This document shows positions 35,576 to 46,468 of a stretch of 64,000 nucleotides of DNA, piece by piece; the stretch's first letter is position 1, and every line of letters begins with the position of its first letter. Where the stretch lies: NCBI RefSeq assembly GCF_006715145.1, contig NZ_VFMR01000001.1, positions 2,852,001 to 2,916,000 on the forward strand, in the 5' to 3' direction. Under the pieces are notes generated by a model that was not told the DNA's origin, did not search any database, and saw only the letters and a program-made list of their open reading frames with translations. The DNA is from Microbacterium sp. SLBN-146 (GTDB lineage Bacteria; Actinomycetota; Actinomycetes; Actinomycetales; Microbacteriaceae). The position numbers were made by a program, and so were the translations under genes.

Positions 35576-36058
35576 CTACGGCGCTGCGACCGCGTGAGCG
35601 CGGCGCAGCGCCGCTGTCAGTCTCTCGGGCGTGCGCGTCGAGATGACCCAGCTCGGCGCGGGATCGTCGACGTCGAGGATCGGGACGACGACGACGCCGT
35701 CGATCCCGCCACGGATCAGATGCCACGAGCGCGGATCGAGACCCGATCCCCGCGCGTGTCGAGCGGCTTCGCCGACGAAGACGGCGGGATCTCCGACATA
35801 GCGGAGCTCGATCCGCGCGCGACCGGCGCGGAGCATCCCCCCGCTCACCTTGACGACCGGCGACCACACGATGAGCAGCAGGACGAGGATCACCGCGACG
35901 GCGCCGCCGACGATGAGCGCGAGCGTCGTATCGACGGGCGTCACGACGAGGGCGGCCATCGGCCCGCAGAGCGCCGCGGCGACGAGAACCCACAGCGAAG
36001 GGCTCAATCTCTCGCGGTAGTGGGGTTGATCCCCTCCGCCGCCGTTCAGCGATGCCAT
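35576..36058 (-). CDS. DUF3093 family membrane protein
   Basis: A 160-residue protein with two adjacent transmembrane helices (about 20-65) and a cytoplasmic C-terminal domain ending STRTPERLTAALRRAHA. The pattern, including the N-terminal HYRERLSPSLWVLVAA, fits DUF3093, found next to dut in most Actinobacteria. ATG at 36058 is preferred: GAGGG lies eight bases upstream. Function unknown. The promoter region is shared with the divergent dut gene, only 18 bases away. Confidence 0.88.
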   Translation of the reverse strand: MASLNGGGGDQPHYRERLSPSLWVLVAAALCGPMAALVVTPVDTTLALIVGGAVAVILVLLLIVWSPVVKVSGGMLRAGRARIELRYVGDPAVFVGEAARHARGSGLDPRSWHLIRGGIDGVVVVPILDVDDPAPSWVISTRTPERLTAALRRAHAVAAP

Positions 36059-36064
36059 CTGCAT

Positions 36065-36070
36065 TACCCT
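36065..36070 (+). promoter_or_regulatory. -10 element (TACCCT) for a leaderless dut transcript
   Basis: TACCCT (TANNNT) stands six bases before the GTG at 36077, and there is no Shine-Dalgarno for dut. The hexamer lies inside the upstream region of the divergent DUF3093 gene, whose start is 36058. Confidence 0.5.
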
Positions 36071-36076
36071 CGATGC

Positions 36077-36526
36077 GTGACCGAAACCGTGGACGTTCCC
36101 ATTATCGCGCCCGAGATCCCCGTCTACGCGCACCCGGGCGACGCGGGCGCCGATCTTGTGGCATCCGAGAGCATTCGACTCGAACCGGGACAGCGTGCAC
36201 TCGTGGGGACAGGAGTGCGGATCGCCCTACCCGAAGGCCACCTCGCTTTCGTCGTGCCACGCTCGGGTCTAGCCGCCAAGCACGGCATCACGATCGTCAA
36301 TGCTCCGGGGACGGTCGACGCGGGATACCGTGGCGAGATCAAGGTCGCGCTCCTCAACACCGACACCCAGAACGCCTACGACGTCGTCGCGGGGGACCGT
36401 ATCGCGCAGCTCATCGTGCTGCCGGTTCCGCGCGCACGCTTCATCCCGGTCGACGAACTCCCCGACAGCCCGCGTGGCGAGGGCGGCTTCGGATCGACCG
36501 GCTATCAGAACGGAGTCCAGGCATGA
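36077..36526 (+). CDS. dut: dUTP diphosphatase
   Basis: Hydrolyses dUTP to dUMP and pyrophosphate, preventing uracil incorporation and feeding dTMP synthesis. The 149 residues show all five trimeric dUTPase motifs: HPGDAGADL, VPRSGLAAKHG, GTVDAGYRGEIKV, GDRIAQLIV and RGEGGFGSTG. The GTG start at 36077 gives the usual N-terminus (TETVDVPIIA). The stop overlaps the DUF3710 start (ATGA at 36523), making a dut-DUF3710-DUF3159 operon. Confidence 0.95.
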   Translation: MTETVDVPIIAPEIPVYAHPGDAGADLVASESIRLEPGQRALVGTGVRIALPEGHLAFVVPRSGLAAKHGITIVNAPGTVDAGYRGEIKVALLNTDTQNAYDVVAGDRIAQLIVLPVPRARFIPVDELPDSPRGEGGFGSTGYQNGVQA

Positions 36527-37119
36527 GCGATGGAACCCCCAACGCCGGCGCAGAAAGCGCCGCACCGAACGACCGAGCCCAGGAAGGCCCCTTCGACGAG
36601 TCGGAGGCGAACCCCGTCCGGCCGTACATCGACCTCGGCGGCATCAAGATCCTGCCGCGCGAGGGGCTGAACCTGCGCCTCGAGGTCGAGGAGCAGTCGA
36701 AGCGGATCGTCGCGGTCGGTCTCGACTACGCCGGCTCGACGCTGCAGGTCCAGCCGTTCGCAGCTCCGCGCTCCACGGGCCTGTGGGAGGAGACGCGCGA
36801 GCAGATCCGCCAGCAGGTGCGCCAGCAGGGCGGCCGCGTCGAGGAGCGTGAAGGACCGCTCGGCCCCGAACTCCTCGCAGAAGTCCCCGTTTCGGGTCCC
36901 GACGGCGCGTCGGGCAAGCGCTTGGCCCGCTTCGTCGGGGTCGACGGCCCCCGCTGGTTCCTTCGGGGCGTCATCGGCGGTGCCGGGACGACCGATGTCG
37001 AGGCCGCGGCGAAGATCGAGGAGCTCTTCCGGTCGATCGTGGTCGTGCGCGGAGGCACGCCGATGCCGCCGCGCGACCTCATCCCGTTGCGCATGCCGGC
37101 GACCCCGGGAACGGCGTGA
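36523..37119 (+). CDS. DUF3710 domain-containing protein
   Basis: A 198-residue soluble protein with a charged disordered N-terminus and the DUF3710 core: YIDLGGIKILPREGLNLRL, then GLWEETREQIRQQVRQQGG and GPRWFLRGVIGG. The family is nearly always downstream of dut in Actinobacteria; function unknown. It is translationally coupled on both sides, ATGA with dut and GTGA with the DUF3159 gene. Confidence 0.9.
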   Translation: MSDGTPNAGAESAAPNDRAQEGPFDESEANPVRPYIDLGGIKILPREGLNLRLEVEEQSKRIVAVGLDYAGSTLQVQPFAAPRSTGLWEETREQIRQQVRQQGGRVEEREGPLGPELLAEVPVSGPDGASGKRLARFVGVDGPRWFLRGVIGGAGTTDVEAAAKIEELFRSIVVVRGGTPMPPRDLIPLRMPATPGTA

Positions 37120-37901
37120 CCGAGCGCTCTTCGGCCGGCGACGACCGGCCTGCACTGACTCCGCCTCCTGACGAGGCGGGAACTCCCAGCGCTTCGGAAG
37201 CCCTCGGTGCGGCACTCGGAAGCGCCGCACGACGCGCGGGACTCGATCCCGCCGAGGGCAAGAGCACGGGACACGTCGTCTGGGGTGCGATGGGGGGATT
37301 CCGCGGCATCCTCGAATCCGTTCTCCCGGGGCTCGTTTTCGTCGTCACCTGGACGCTCACCTACGACGCGGCGTCGGGGACGGCGAATCTGCCCCTGAGT
37401 CTCGGGCTGTCGGTGGGTCTCGCGCTCGTCTTCACTGTCGTCCGCCTGATCCAGCGCACACCCCCGAGCGCCGCGATCGGCGGGCTCGTCGCGACGGGTG
37501 CCGCCGCCGCACTCTCGCTCCTCACCGGCCGTGGCGAGGACAACTTCATCCCGGGCTTCATCACGAACGTCGCCTACGGATCCGCTCTGCTCATCTCGGC
37601 GCTCGTCGGCTGGTCGCTCATCGGTCTGGCCGTCGGATTCCTCATGGGCGAGGGGACCGCGTGGCGTCGCGACAAGCGCAAGCGCCGCGTGTTCTTCTGG
37701 TTGGCCATCGCTTGGGCAGCACTGTTCGCCGCACGCCTCATCGTTCAGGTCCCGCTCTATTTCTCGGGCGACGTGACGGCGCTGGGAACCCTCAAGCTCG
37801 TCATGGGCCTGCCGCTGTTCGCGCCCCTCGTCGCGGTCACGTGGCTCGTCGTCCGCGCCTTGTACCGCACCGTGCCGGAAGAGTCAGATTCGGCGGCGTA
37901 G
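37116..37901 (+). CDS. DUF3159 domain-containing membrane protein
   Basis: A 261-residue membrane protein with about six hydrophobic segments (for example VLPGLVFVVTWTLTYDAA and FFWLAIAWAALFAARLIV) in the DUF3159 arrangement. It is the third gene of the dut operon, with GTG at 37116 overlapping the previous stop. Function unknown. Seven bases after its stop begins the 24-bp palindrome upstream of acnA. Confidence 0.88.
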   Translation: MTERSSAGDDRPALTPPPDEAGTPSASEALGAALGSAARRAGLDPAEGKSTGHVVWGAMGGFRGILESVLPGLVFVVTWTLTYDAASGTANLPLSLGLSVGLALVFTVVRLIQRTPPSAAIGGLVATGAAAALSLLTGRGEDNFIPGFITNVAYGSALLISALVGWSLIGLAVGFLMGEGTAWRRDKRKRRVFFWLAIAWAALFAARLIVQVPLYFSGDVTALGTLKLVMGLPLFAPLVAVTWLVVRALYRTVPEESDSAA

Positions 37902-37907
37902 TGCTAC

Positions 37908-37931
37908 ATTTATCTTGACGTCAAGATAAAT
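37908..37931. promoter_or_regulatory. 24-bp perfect palindrome, probable operator upstream of acnA
   Basis: A perfect 24-base palindrome with core TCTTGACGTCAAGA flanked by A/T-rich arms, conspicuous in this GC-rich DNA. It contains TTGACG, usable as a -35 for acnA, whose start is 112 bases downstream. The symmetry and position suggest a dimeric repressor site, of the kind bound by MarR- or TetR-type proteins; the regulator is unknown. A terminator role for the dut operon is less likely because the stem is A/T rich, has no loop and no U-tract. Confidence 0.65.
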
Positions 37932-38042
37932 CCCCCAGCGCGCACTCTTAGGTCGCCCTCACTAGCCAGGGTCCTGCAGCAGGGGAAAGATGGGGGTTGC
38001 GCGCGTGTGCGCCGCGCTTCGCAGCCGATGAAGGAGAGCCAC

Positions 38043-40877
<2,835 letters not shown>

Positions 40878-40887
40878 GCAGGAGACA

Positions 40888-40921
40888 CGAAGGGGCCGGG
40901 CACGCAAGCCCGGCCCCTTCG
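40888..40921. terminator. Rho-independent terminator after acnA
   Basis: 14-bp perfect inverted repeat (CGAAGGGGCCGGGC at 40888-40901 and its complement at 40908-40921) with loop ACGCAA, 10 bases after the acnA stop. Confidence 0.88.
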
Positions 40922-40972
40922 CAGTTCTCCCGAATAGACTTGACCGACTTGACGCGATAGAAGGGAGCGGAG

Positions 40973-42931
40973 ATGTCTCTCCTGTCATCGATCGCTGGGC
41001 CGCGTGACCTCGATGAGCTCACACCAGACCAGCTCGTGGAGCTCGCCGCCGAGATCCGGGGCTTCCTCGTCGAGAACGTGTCCCGCACAGGGGGTCACCT
41101 CGGCCCCAACCTCGGCGTCGTCGAACTCACGATCGCCATCCACCGGGTCTTCGATTCTCCGAACGATCCCGTCATCTTCGACACCGGCCACCAGTCGTAC
41201 GTCCACAAGCTCCTCACGGGCCGTCAGGACTTCTCGCGCCTTCGCGCCCGGGGCGGACTCGCGGGGTACCCGCAGAGGTCGGAGAGCCCCCACGATGTCG
41301 TCGAGTCCTCGCACGCGTCGAGCTCGTTGAGTTGGGCGGACGGCGTTTCGCGCGCACTGACGCGCACGGGCCGAAAAGACCGCCACGTCGTCGCCGTCGT
41401 CGGTGACGGCTCGCTCACGGGCGGAATGACGTGGGAGGCCCTCAACAACATCTCGGACGACAACGATCGAAACCTCGTGATCGTCGTGAATGACAACGGT
41501 CGCTCGTACGCCCCCACGATCGGCGGCATGGCGCGCTACCTGAACCGGGTGCGCACGGCGGACGCCTACCGCAATCTCCACGAGGGATCGGCGAGCCTGT
41601 TCGGCAGGCTCGGACCCGCCGCGCGTGCCGTATACCGCGGAGTGCGCGGGGGAACGCACGGATTCCTGTCCCGTTTCGTCAACAACACCGAGCTGTACTC
41701 GAACCTCGACATCAAGTATCTCGGCCCCGTGGACGGACACGACCTGACAGCCCTCCTCGAGACCCTCGCACTCGCGAAGTCGTACGGCGCACCCGTCATC
41801 GTGCACGCCATCACCGAGAAGGGTCGCGGCTATCAGCCCGCCCGCGACGACGAGGCGGACCAGTTCCACGCTGTCGGCAAGATCGACCCCCTGACGGGCA
41901 AGAACGTGGGGGGAGCCTCCACCGCTGAGGCGTGGACCGACGTGTTCGCGAACGAGCTCGTCTCCGTGGGAGAGTCGCGCGACGACGTCATCGCGATGAC
42001 CGCGGCGATGCTCCGGCCGACGGGACTCCTGCCGTTCGCGCAACAGTTCCCCGACCGTGTCTACGACGTCGGGATCGCCGAACAGCACGCTGTCGCCTCG
42101 GCCGCGGGTCTCGCGTTCGGGGGACTCCACCCCGTCCTCGCCATCTACGCGACCTTCATGAACCGCGCCTTCGACCAGGTGCTCATGGATGTCGCGCTCC
42201 ACCGCGCCGGCGTGACATTCGTCCTCGACCGGGCAGGCGTGACCGGTCCGGATGGCCCGAGCCATCACGGCATCTGGGACCTCGCGATGCTTCAGATCGT
42301 GCCGCACATCCGGATCGCCGTGCCGCGCGACGGGATCCGACTCCGCGAAGAACTGCGCGAAGCGGTCGCCGTCGACGATGCACCCACGGTCGTCCGTTTC
42401 CCCAAGGGCACGGTCAGTCCTGAGCTTCCCGCCATCGAGCGGCTCGACGACGGTGTCGACGTCCTGGTCCGTTCGGAAGCGCAGGATGTGCTCCTGATCG
42501 GCATCGGCCCCATGGCCCACACGGCCGTCGACGTCGCCGAGCGGCTGCGCGCGCAGGGGATCGGGGCGACGGTCGTCGACCCGCGCTGGGTCATCCCGGT
42601 GCAGCCGTCGATCGTCGAGCTCGCGGCATCCCACCGTCTCGTCATCACGATCGAGGACGGCATCCGCGTCGGCGGAATCGGGACGCGGGTGCGTCAGGTA
42701 CTGCGCGAGGCCGGCGTCGACACCGCCGTGGACGAACTCGGCGTTCCGGATGAGTTCATCGACCACGCGAGCCGTGAAGAGATCCTGGAAGACGCCGGGC
42801 TGACACCGGCACGGATCGCGCAGGACGTCGTCTCGCAGGTGCTGGGGATTCGCATCCCGGTGGCGCGCGCCGCGACTCCGGAGATCACCGACGTCGCGGA
42901 ATGGGTGCGCACGCGCTCCGTCGAATCCTGA
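40973..42931 (+). CDS. dxs: 1-Deoxy-D-xylulose-5-phosphate synthase
   Basis: First enzyme of the MEP isoprenoid pathway: thiamine-diphosphate-dependent condensation of pyruvate and glyceraldehyde-3-phosphate. The 652 residues contain the catalytic HQSYVHKLLTGR, the ThDP/Mg motif VVGDGSLTGGMTWEALNN ending in NDNG, and the transketolase-like DRAGVTGPDGPSHHG in the pyrimidine-binding domain. ATG at 40973 with AAGGGAG upstream. It follows the acnA terminator, so it needs its own promoter; TAGACT at 40935 is a possible -10. A short direct repeat ACTTGACCG/ACTTGACGC precedes the start. Confidence 0.95.
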   Translation: MSLLSSIAGPRDLDELTPDQLVELAAEIRGFLVENVSRTGGHLGPNLGVVELTIAIHRVFDSPNDPVIFDTGHQSYVHKLLTGRQDFSRLRARGGLAGYPQRSESPHDVVESSHASSSLSWADGVSRALTRTGRKDRHVVAVVGDGSLTGGMTWEALNNISDDNDRNLVIVVNDNGRSYAPTIGGMARYLNRVRTADAYRNLHEGSASLFGRLGPAARAVYRGVRGGTHGFLSRFVNNTELYSNLDIKYLGPVDGHDLTALLETLALAKSYGAPVIVHAITEKGRGYQPARDDEADQFHAVGKIDPLTGKNVGGASTAEAWTDVFANELVSVGESRDDVIAMTAAMLRPTGLLPFAQQFPDRVYDVGIAEQHAVASAAGLAFGGLHPVLAIYATFMNRAFDQVLMDVALHRAGVTFVLDRAGVTGPDGPSHHGIWDLAMLQIVPHIRIAVPRDGIRLREELREAVAVDDAPTVVRFPKGTVSPELPAIERLDDGVDVLVRSEAQDVLLIGIGPMAHTAVDVAERLRAQGIGATVVDPRWVIPVQPSIVELAASHRLVITIEDGIRVGGIGTRVRQVLREAGVDTAVDELGVPDEFIDHASREEILEDAGLTPARIAQDVVSQVLGIRIPVARAATPEITDVAEWVRTRSVES

Positions 42932-42949
42932 GACCCGCCGGCTGGACGC

Positions 42950-43483
42950 TCAGACCGTCGATGAGGCGCGCGACGCCCGTTCGCGTCGCGCTGCCCGAGA
43001 AGCTCGCCACCACCCGACGACGGGGGACACCGCGCAGATCACGACGGTGAGGAATGGCACGGGGCTCTCCTCGACGATGTATGCCCGCCCTGTCCCATCC
43101 CGCACGAGGGTCGCGACCAACACCGCGACAACGCCGATAGAGGCCCCCAAGAGGGCGTAGACGGCGATGTGGACGGGTATACGGTCCACGCGGCGGAGGG
43201 CTCGCGCGATGAGCGCCACGATCGGCAGGCAGCAGAACATCACGATGAGCGATATCCCACCGCCGAGAACAAGAGCGAATCCCAGTATCAGCACCCACCA
43301 TCCGAAGCTCTCCGCCAGCAGCGCCCCCGGCGTGGGTGACGTCGCAATCGGGACAGCGAGGCTCACCAGGAGCGCCACGAGCATCAGGCCGACGAAGGTC
43401 AGCCAGGACCAGAATCCACCCGCCCACGTCTCGTCGGCCGTGAACGCCATCGGCTCGGCATCCGTCCGGATCGACGTCTTCAT
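42950..43483 (-). CDS. Four-helix membrane protein, unknown function
   Basis: A 177-residue protein with four predicted transmembrane helices (about 24-46, 62-96, 107-128 and 141-160) and a basic C-terminal tail RASRAARRERASRASS. No family was recognised. Its ATG overlaps the stop of the TetR gene (ATGA at 43480-43483), so it is co-translated with that regulator and is a likely member of, or output for, the same control circuit. It converges with dxs, 18 bases apart. Confidence 0.7.
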   Translation of the reverse strand: MKTSIRTDAEPMAFTADETWAGGFWSWLTFVGLMLVALLVSLAVPIATSPTPGALLAESFGWWVLILGFALVLGGGISLIVMFCCLPIVALIARALRRVDRIPVHIAVYALLGASIGVVAVLVATLVRDGTGRAYIVEESPVPFLTVVICAVSPVVGWWRASRAARRERASRASSTV

Positions 43484-44163
43484 GATCCTGCGCGGACATC
43501 GGCGATCAGCGCGAGCAGCTGTCGGACGGGCGCGCGGAGCATTGGAACCCTGGTGAGCGGCAGGACGAGCTTGAGCAGTCGGAGTCCCTGCTCCACGAGC
43601 GCACGAGTCCGGCGCTGACCCGGGGAGGAGTCGTACACCCAGAAGAGCGCCAGCAGGAGATGCGCGAGAACGAGGGCGTGGGGGAGAGCGCTGCGGACGT
43701 CCGACGGAAGTGTGTCGCCGGCCCCTTCGACCGCGTCGCGGAAGAGCCCCTCCACGATCGCCAGCGCGGGCGCCGACTCGGCGGAGAGAGGGTTGATCGG
43801 CGACCGCGGCGAGACGGCAGCGGACAGGAACTCCGGCGCATGCGCGTGATACGGCGCAAGTTGGTCGATGCCGGTCCGATAGACGACCTCGAGCCGATCG
43901 ATCAGCACCTGCGCATCGGCGAGAAGCGGCATTGCGGCATCCCGATGCTGCCTCTGCACGTCGAGGTAGAGCTCCTGCACGAGGTTGTTCTTGCTCGCGA
44001 AGTGGTAGTTCGTCGTCCCGACCGACACACCCGCTTCTTGCGCGATGAGCCTGATCGTCGTGGCGTCGTAGCCGCGTTCACGAAAGGACGCGAGGGCGAC
44101 CTCTCGGATGTGGGCGCGCGTACGGTCGCTCTTGGTCGCAGGTGGCTTCTCAGAACTGAACAC
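43480..44163 (-). CDS. TetR/AcrR family transcriptional regulator
   Basis: A 227-residue one-component repressor: N-terminal helix-turn-helix (about 14-60, TRAHIREVALASFRERGYDA... EAGVSVGTTNYHFASKNNL) and a helical ligand domain. The GTG start has no Shine-Dalgarno; a TACGTT -10 lies seven bases before it, so the message is probably leaderless. ACGTT-N4-AACGT (44162-44175) overlaps the start and the -10, suggesting autorepression. Likely targets are itself, the coupled membrane protein, and perhaps fadAB nearby; effector unknown. Confidence 0.88.
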   Translation of the reverse strand: MFSSEKPPATKSDRTRAHIREVALASFRERGYDATTIRLIAQEAGVSVGTTNYHFASKNNLVQELYLDVQRQHRDAAMPLLADAQVLIDRLEVVYRTGIDQLAPYHAHAPEFLSAAVSPRSPINPLSAESAPALAIVEGLFRDAVEGAGDTLPSDVRSALPHALVLAHLLLALFWVYDSSPGQRRTRALVEQGLRLLKLVLPLTRVPMLRAPVRQLLALIADVRAGS

Positions 44164-44176
44164 GTTCGAAAACGTA
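44162..44176 (-). promoter_or_regulatory. TetR gene promoter -10 (TACGTT) with overlapping inverted repeat
   Basis: On the minus strand TACGTT (44176-44171) is followed by seven bases and the GTG at 44163. The same bases form the inverted repeat ACGTT-N4-AACGT (44162-44175), a plausible autoregulatory operator. Short symmetric sites occur by chance, so confidence is moderate. Confidence 0.4.
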
Positions 44177-44185
44177 GCATTCTCT

Positions 44186-44246
44186 GTTCACTTGTCGCGA
44201 ATGGTGGGCCGGCGTCAGCCGAGCCCACCATTCGCGACAAGTGAAC
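44186..44246. repeat. 24-bp perfect inverted repeat with 13-base loop (REP/BIME-like)
   Basis: Arms at 44186-44209 and 44223-44246 are exact reverse complements (core CACTTGTCGCGAATGGTGGG). The sequence is less GC-rich than a usual terminator stem and lies upstream of the TetR gene, in its promoter region, next to a separate true terminator. It looks like an interspersed intergenic palindromic element; I cannot test for other copies from this window, and see none in it. Confidence 0.7.
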
Positions 44247-44248
44247 GA

Positions 44249-44282
44249 AGGAACGGCCCCACGCATGCGCGGGGCCGTTCCT
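44249..44282. terminator. Terminator downstream of fadB
   Basis: 12-bp inverted repeat (AGGAACGGCCCC at 44249-44260 and its complement at 44271-44282) with a further small palindrome CGCATGCG in the loop. It lies 36 bases after the end of fadB on the minus strand and should end the fadAB transcript before the TetR gene. Confidence 0.8.
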
Positions 44283-44317
44283 CACGATCGCGCGAGATCC
44301 TCGACGAAAGGATGCCG

Positions 44318-46459
44318 CTAGGAGGCGATGCCCTTGATCACGGGGGAGTGGAACGTCGCACCGAAGACACGCTCCGACGCTCCCTCTCGATCGAGGTACG
44401 GGGATGCACCACCGTCGATGAACGGCCAGCCCGCACCGAGGATGAGGCAGAGATCGATGTCTTCGACCTCGGGCACGACACCCTCGTCCAGCATGATCTT
44501 GATCTCCTGAGCGAGCCCGTCCTGGACGCGCCGGAGGATCGCGTCGGCAGACGCCGGATTCTTCCCGACATGCCCCTTGAGGACCTTCTCCGCGGACTTG
44601 GTGAAGCCGGTGACGCGGCCTCCCTTGTCCTTCTCGACCACGTCGCTGAGTTCTGCGAGAGCGTGGAAGTTCTCGTTCGCGTAGAACCGATCAGGGAAGG
44701 CGCGCACCATCGTGTCCTGCACGTGAGCGGCGACCTTCCAACCGACGAGGTCGATGAGCTGGAACGGTCCCATCGGAAGCCCGAGCGGCGCGAACGCCTT
44801 CTCGACGTCTTCGACGGGGGTGCCCTCGTAGACGGCTCGCGCCGCCTCGCCCATCACCTTGGCGAGGAGCCGGTTGACGACGAAGCCCGGCGCGTCCGCC
44901 GTGAGCACGGCGTTCTTTCCGAGGCCCTTGGCGACGACGAACGCCGTCGACAGCGCAGCATCCGCCGTCTGAGGCGTCTTGACGATCTCGATGAGGGGCA
45001 TGACGGCGACCGGGTTGAAGAAGTGGAACCCGACCAGTCGTTCGGGGTGCCGCAGCTTCGATCCGATCTCCTCGACGGAGAGCGAAGACGTGTTCGTCGC
45101 CAGGATCGCGTCCTCTGCGACGATCGCCTCGATCTCGCCGAACACCGCCTGCTTGACACCGACCTCTTCGAACACGGCCTCGATGACGAAGTCGCAGTCC
45201 GCGTAGAGGCTCTTGTCCGTGGTCCCTGTCACGAGCGAGCGGAGCCGGTTGGCCGCGTCGCCGTCGAGGCGCCCCTTCGCTTCGAGCTTGCCGATCTCCT
45301 CGTGGATGTAGGCGACGCCCTTGTCGACGCGCGCCTGGTCGAGATCCGTGATGAGCACGGGCACCTGGAGCTTGCGCACGAACAGCAGCGCGAACTGGCT
45401 CGCCATGAGGCCCGCACCGATGATGCCGACCTTCGTGACCTTCTTGGCGAGCTCCTTGTCGGGGGCTCCGACGGGGCGCTTCGCCCGCTTCTGAACGAGA
45501 TCGAAGGCATACATGGATGCCGCGAACTGATCGCCCGTCACCAGCTCGGCCAGTGCTTCGTCCTCGCGCGCGAACCCTTCCGCCTTCGTACCGCTCTTGG
45601 CCTTCTCGAGCAGTTCGAGCGCGACGTAGGGGGAACGCGGGACGGTGCCGATCTTGGACTCGAGCATGCCGCGCGCCATCTTGATCGCAACGGGCCACTT
45701 GACGGCCCGCTCGATCTTGCCGGGCTCGTTCTTGCGCTCGACCTTGGCGCCGCCCAAAACACCGTCCGCCCAGCGCAGCGAGTCTTCGAGGAAGGCCGCG
45801 GCGGGGAAGATGGCGTCGACGATGCCGTAGTCGAAGGCTTGCGCCGGCTTGAGCATCCGGTTCTGCTTGAGCGGATTGGAGATCACGACCTCGAGAGCGT
45901 TCTCGATCCCGATGAGGTTCGGGAGCAGATACGCGCCGCCCCAGCCGGGGATGATCCCGAGGAAGACTTCCGGGAGGGCGATCGCCGCCGCCGAGGCGTC
46001 CACCGTGCGGTAGGTCGAGTTGAGGGCGATCTCGAGACCGCCGCCCAGCGCGAGACCGTTCACGAAGGCGAACGACGGCACGCCGAGCTCGCTGAGCTTG
46101 CCGAGCACCTTGTGCCCGAGCTGTGCGATGAGTCGGGCGTTGTCCTTCGAACCGACGCGCGAGATATCCGACAAATCGGCGCCCGCCGCGAGGATGTACT
46201 GCTTGCCGGTGATGCCGACCGCGTGGATCTCACCCTGCGCGGCACGCTCCGCGAGTCCGTCGAGCGTCCGACCGAGCTCCGTCAGCGTCGCTGGCCCGAG
46301 CGTGTTCGGACGATTGTGGTCACGCCCGTTGTCGAGTGTGATGAGCGCGAGCACCTTGCCGGAGGGGAGGCGGATGTCACGCACGGGGGAGTGCGTCACG
46401 ACCTCGCCATCGGCGAGGGCCTGGATGGGCGAGAAGTCGATGTCGTCGTAGTTGGTCAT
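44318..46459 (-). CDS. fadB: Fatty-acid oxidation multifunctional protein: enoyl-CoA hydratase/3-hydroxyacyl-CoA dehydrogenase
   Basis: Catalyses hydration of trans-2-enoyl-CoA and NAD-dependent oxidation of 3-hydroxyacyl-CoA in beta-oxidation. The 713 residues hold an N-terminal crotonase domain (1-~200) with oxyanion segment AAGADLSD and catalytic glutamates in GGGLEIAL and LPEVFLGIIPGWGG, then an NAD-binding domain (VGIIGAGLMASQFALLF, about 330) and two C-terminal dehydrogenase domains (GFHFFNPVAVMPLIE; PGFVVNRLLAKVMGEA). ATG at 46459 lies nine bases after fadA, in one operon, and a terminator follows. Confidence 0.94.
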   Translation of the reverse strand: MTNYDDIDFSPIQALADGEVVTHSPVRDIRLPSGKVLALITLDNGRDHNRPNTLGPATLTELGRTLDGLAERAAQGEIHAVGITGKQYILAAGADLSDISRVGSKDNARLIAQLGHKVLGKLSELGVPSFAFVNGLALGGGLEIALNSTYRTVDASAAAIALPEVFLGIIPGWGGAYLLPNLIGIENALEVVISNPLKQNRMLKPAQAFDYGIVDAIFPAAAFLEDSLRWADGVLGGAKVERKNEPGKIERAVKWPVAIKMARGMLESKIGTVPRSPYVALELLEKAKSGTKAEGFAREDEALAELVTGDQFAASMYAFDLVQKRAKRPVGAPDKELAKKVTKVGIIGAGLMASQFALLFVRKLQVPVLITDLDQARVDKGVAYIHEEIGKLEAKGRLDGDAANRLRSLVTGTTDKSLYADCDFVIEAVFEEVGVKQAVFGEIEAIVAEDAILATNTSSLSVEEIGSKLRHPERLVGFHFFNPVAVMPLIEIVKTPQTADAALSTAFVVAKGLGKNAVLTADAPGFVVNRLLAKVMGEAARAVYEGTPVEDVEKAFAPLGLPMGPFQLIDLVGWKVAAHVQDTMVRAFPDRFYANENFHALAELSDVVEKDKGGRVTGFTKSAEKVLKGHVGKNPASADAILRRVQDGLAQEIKIMLDEGVVPEVEDIDLCLILGAGWPFIDGGASPYLDREGASERVFGATFHSPVIKGIAS

Positions 46460-46468
46460 ACCCCTGCC

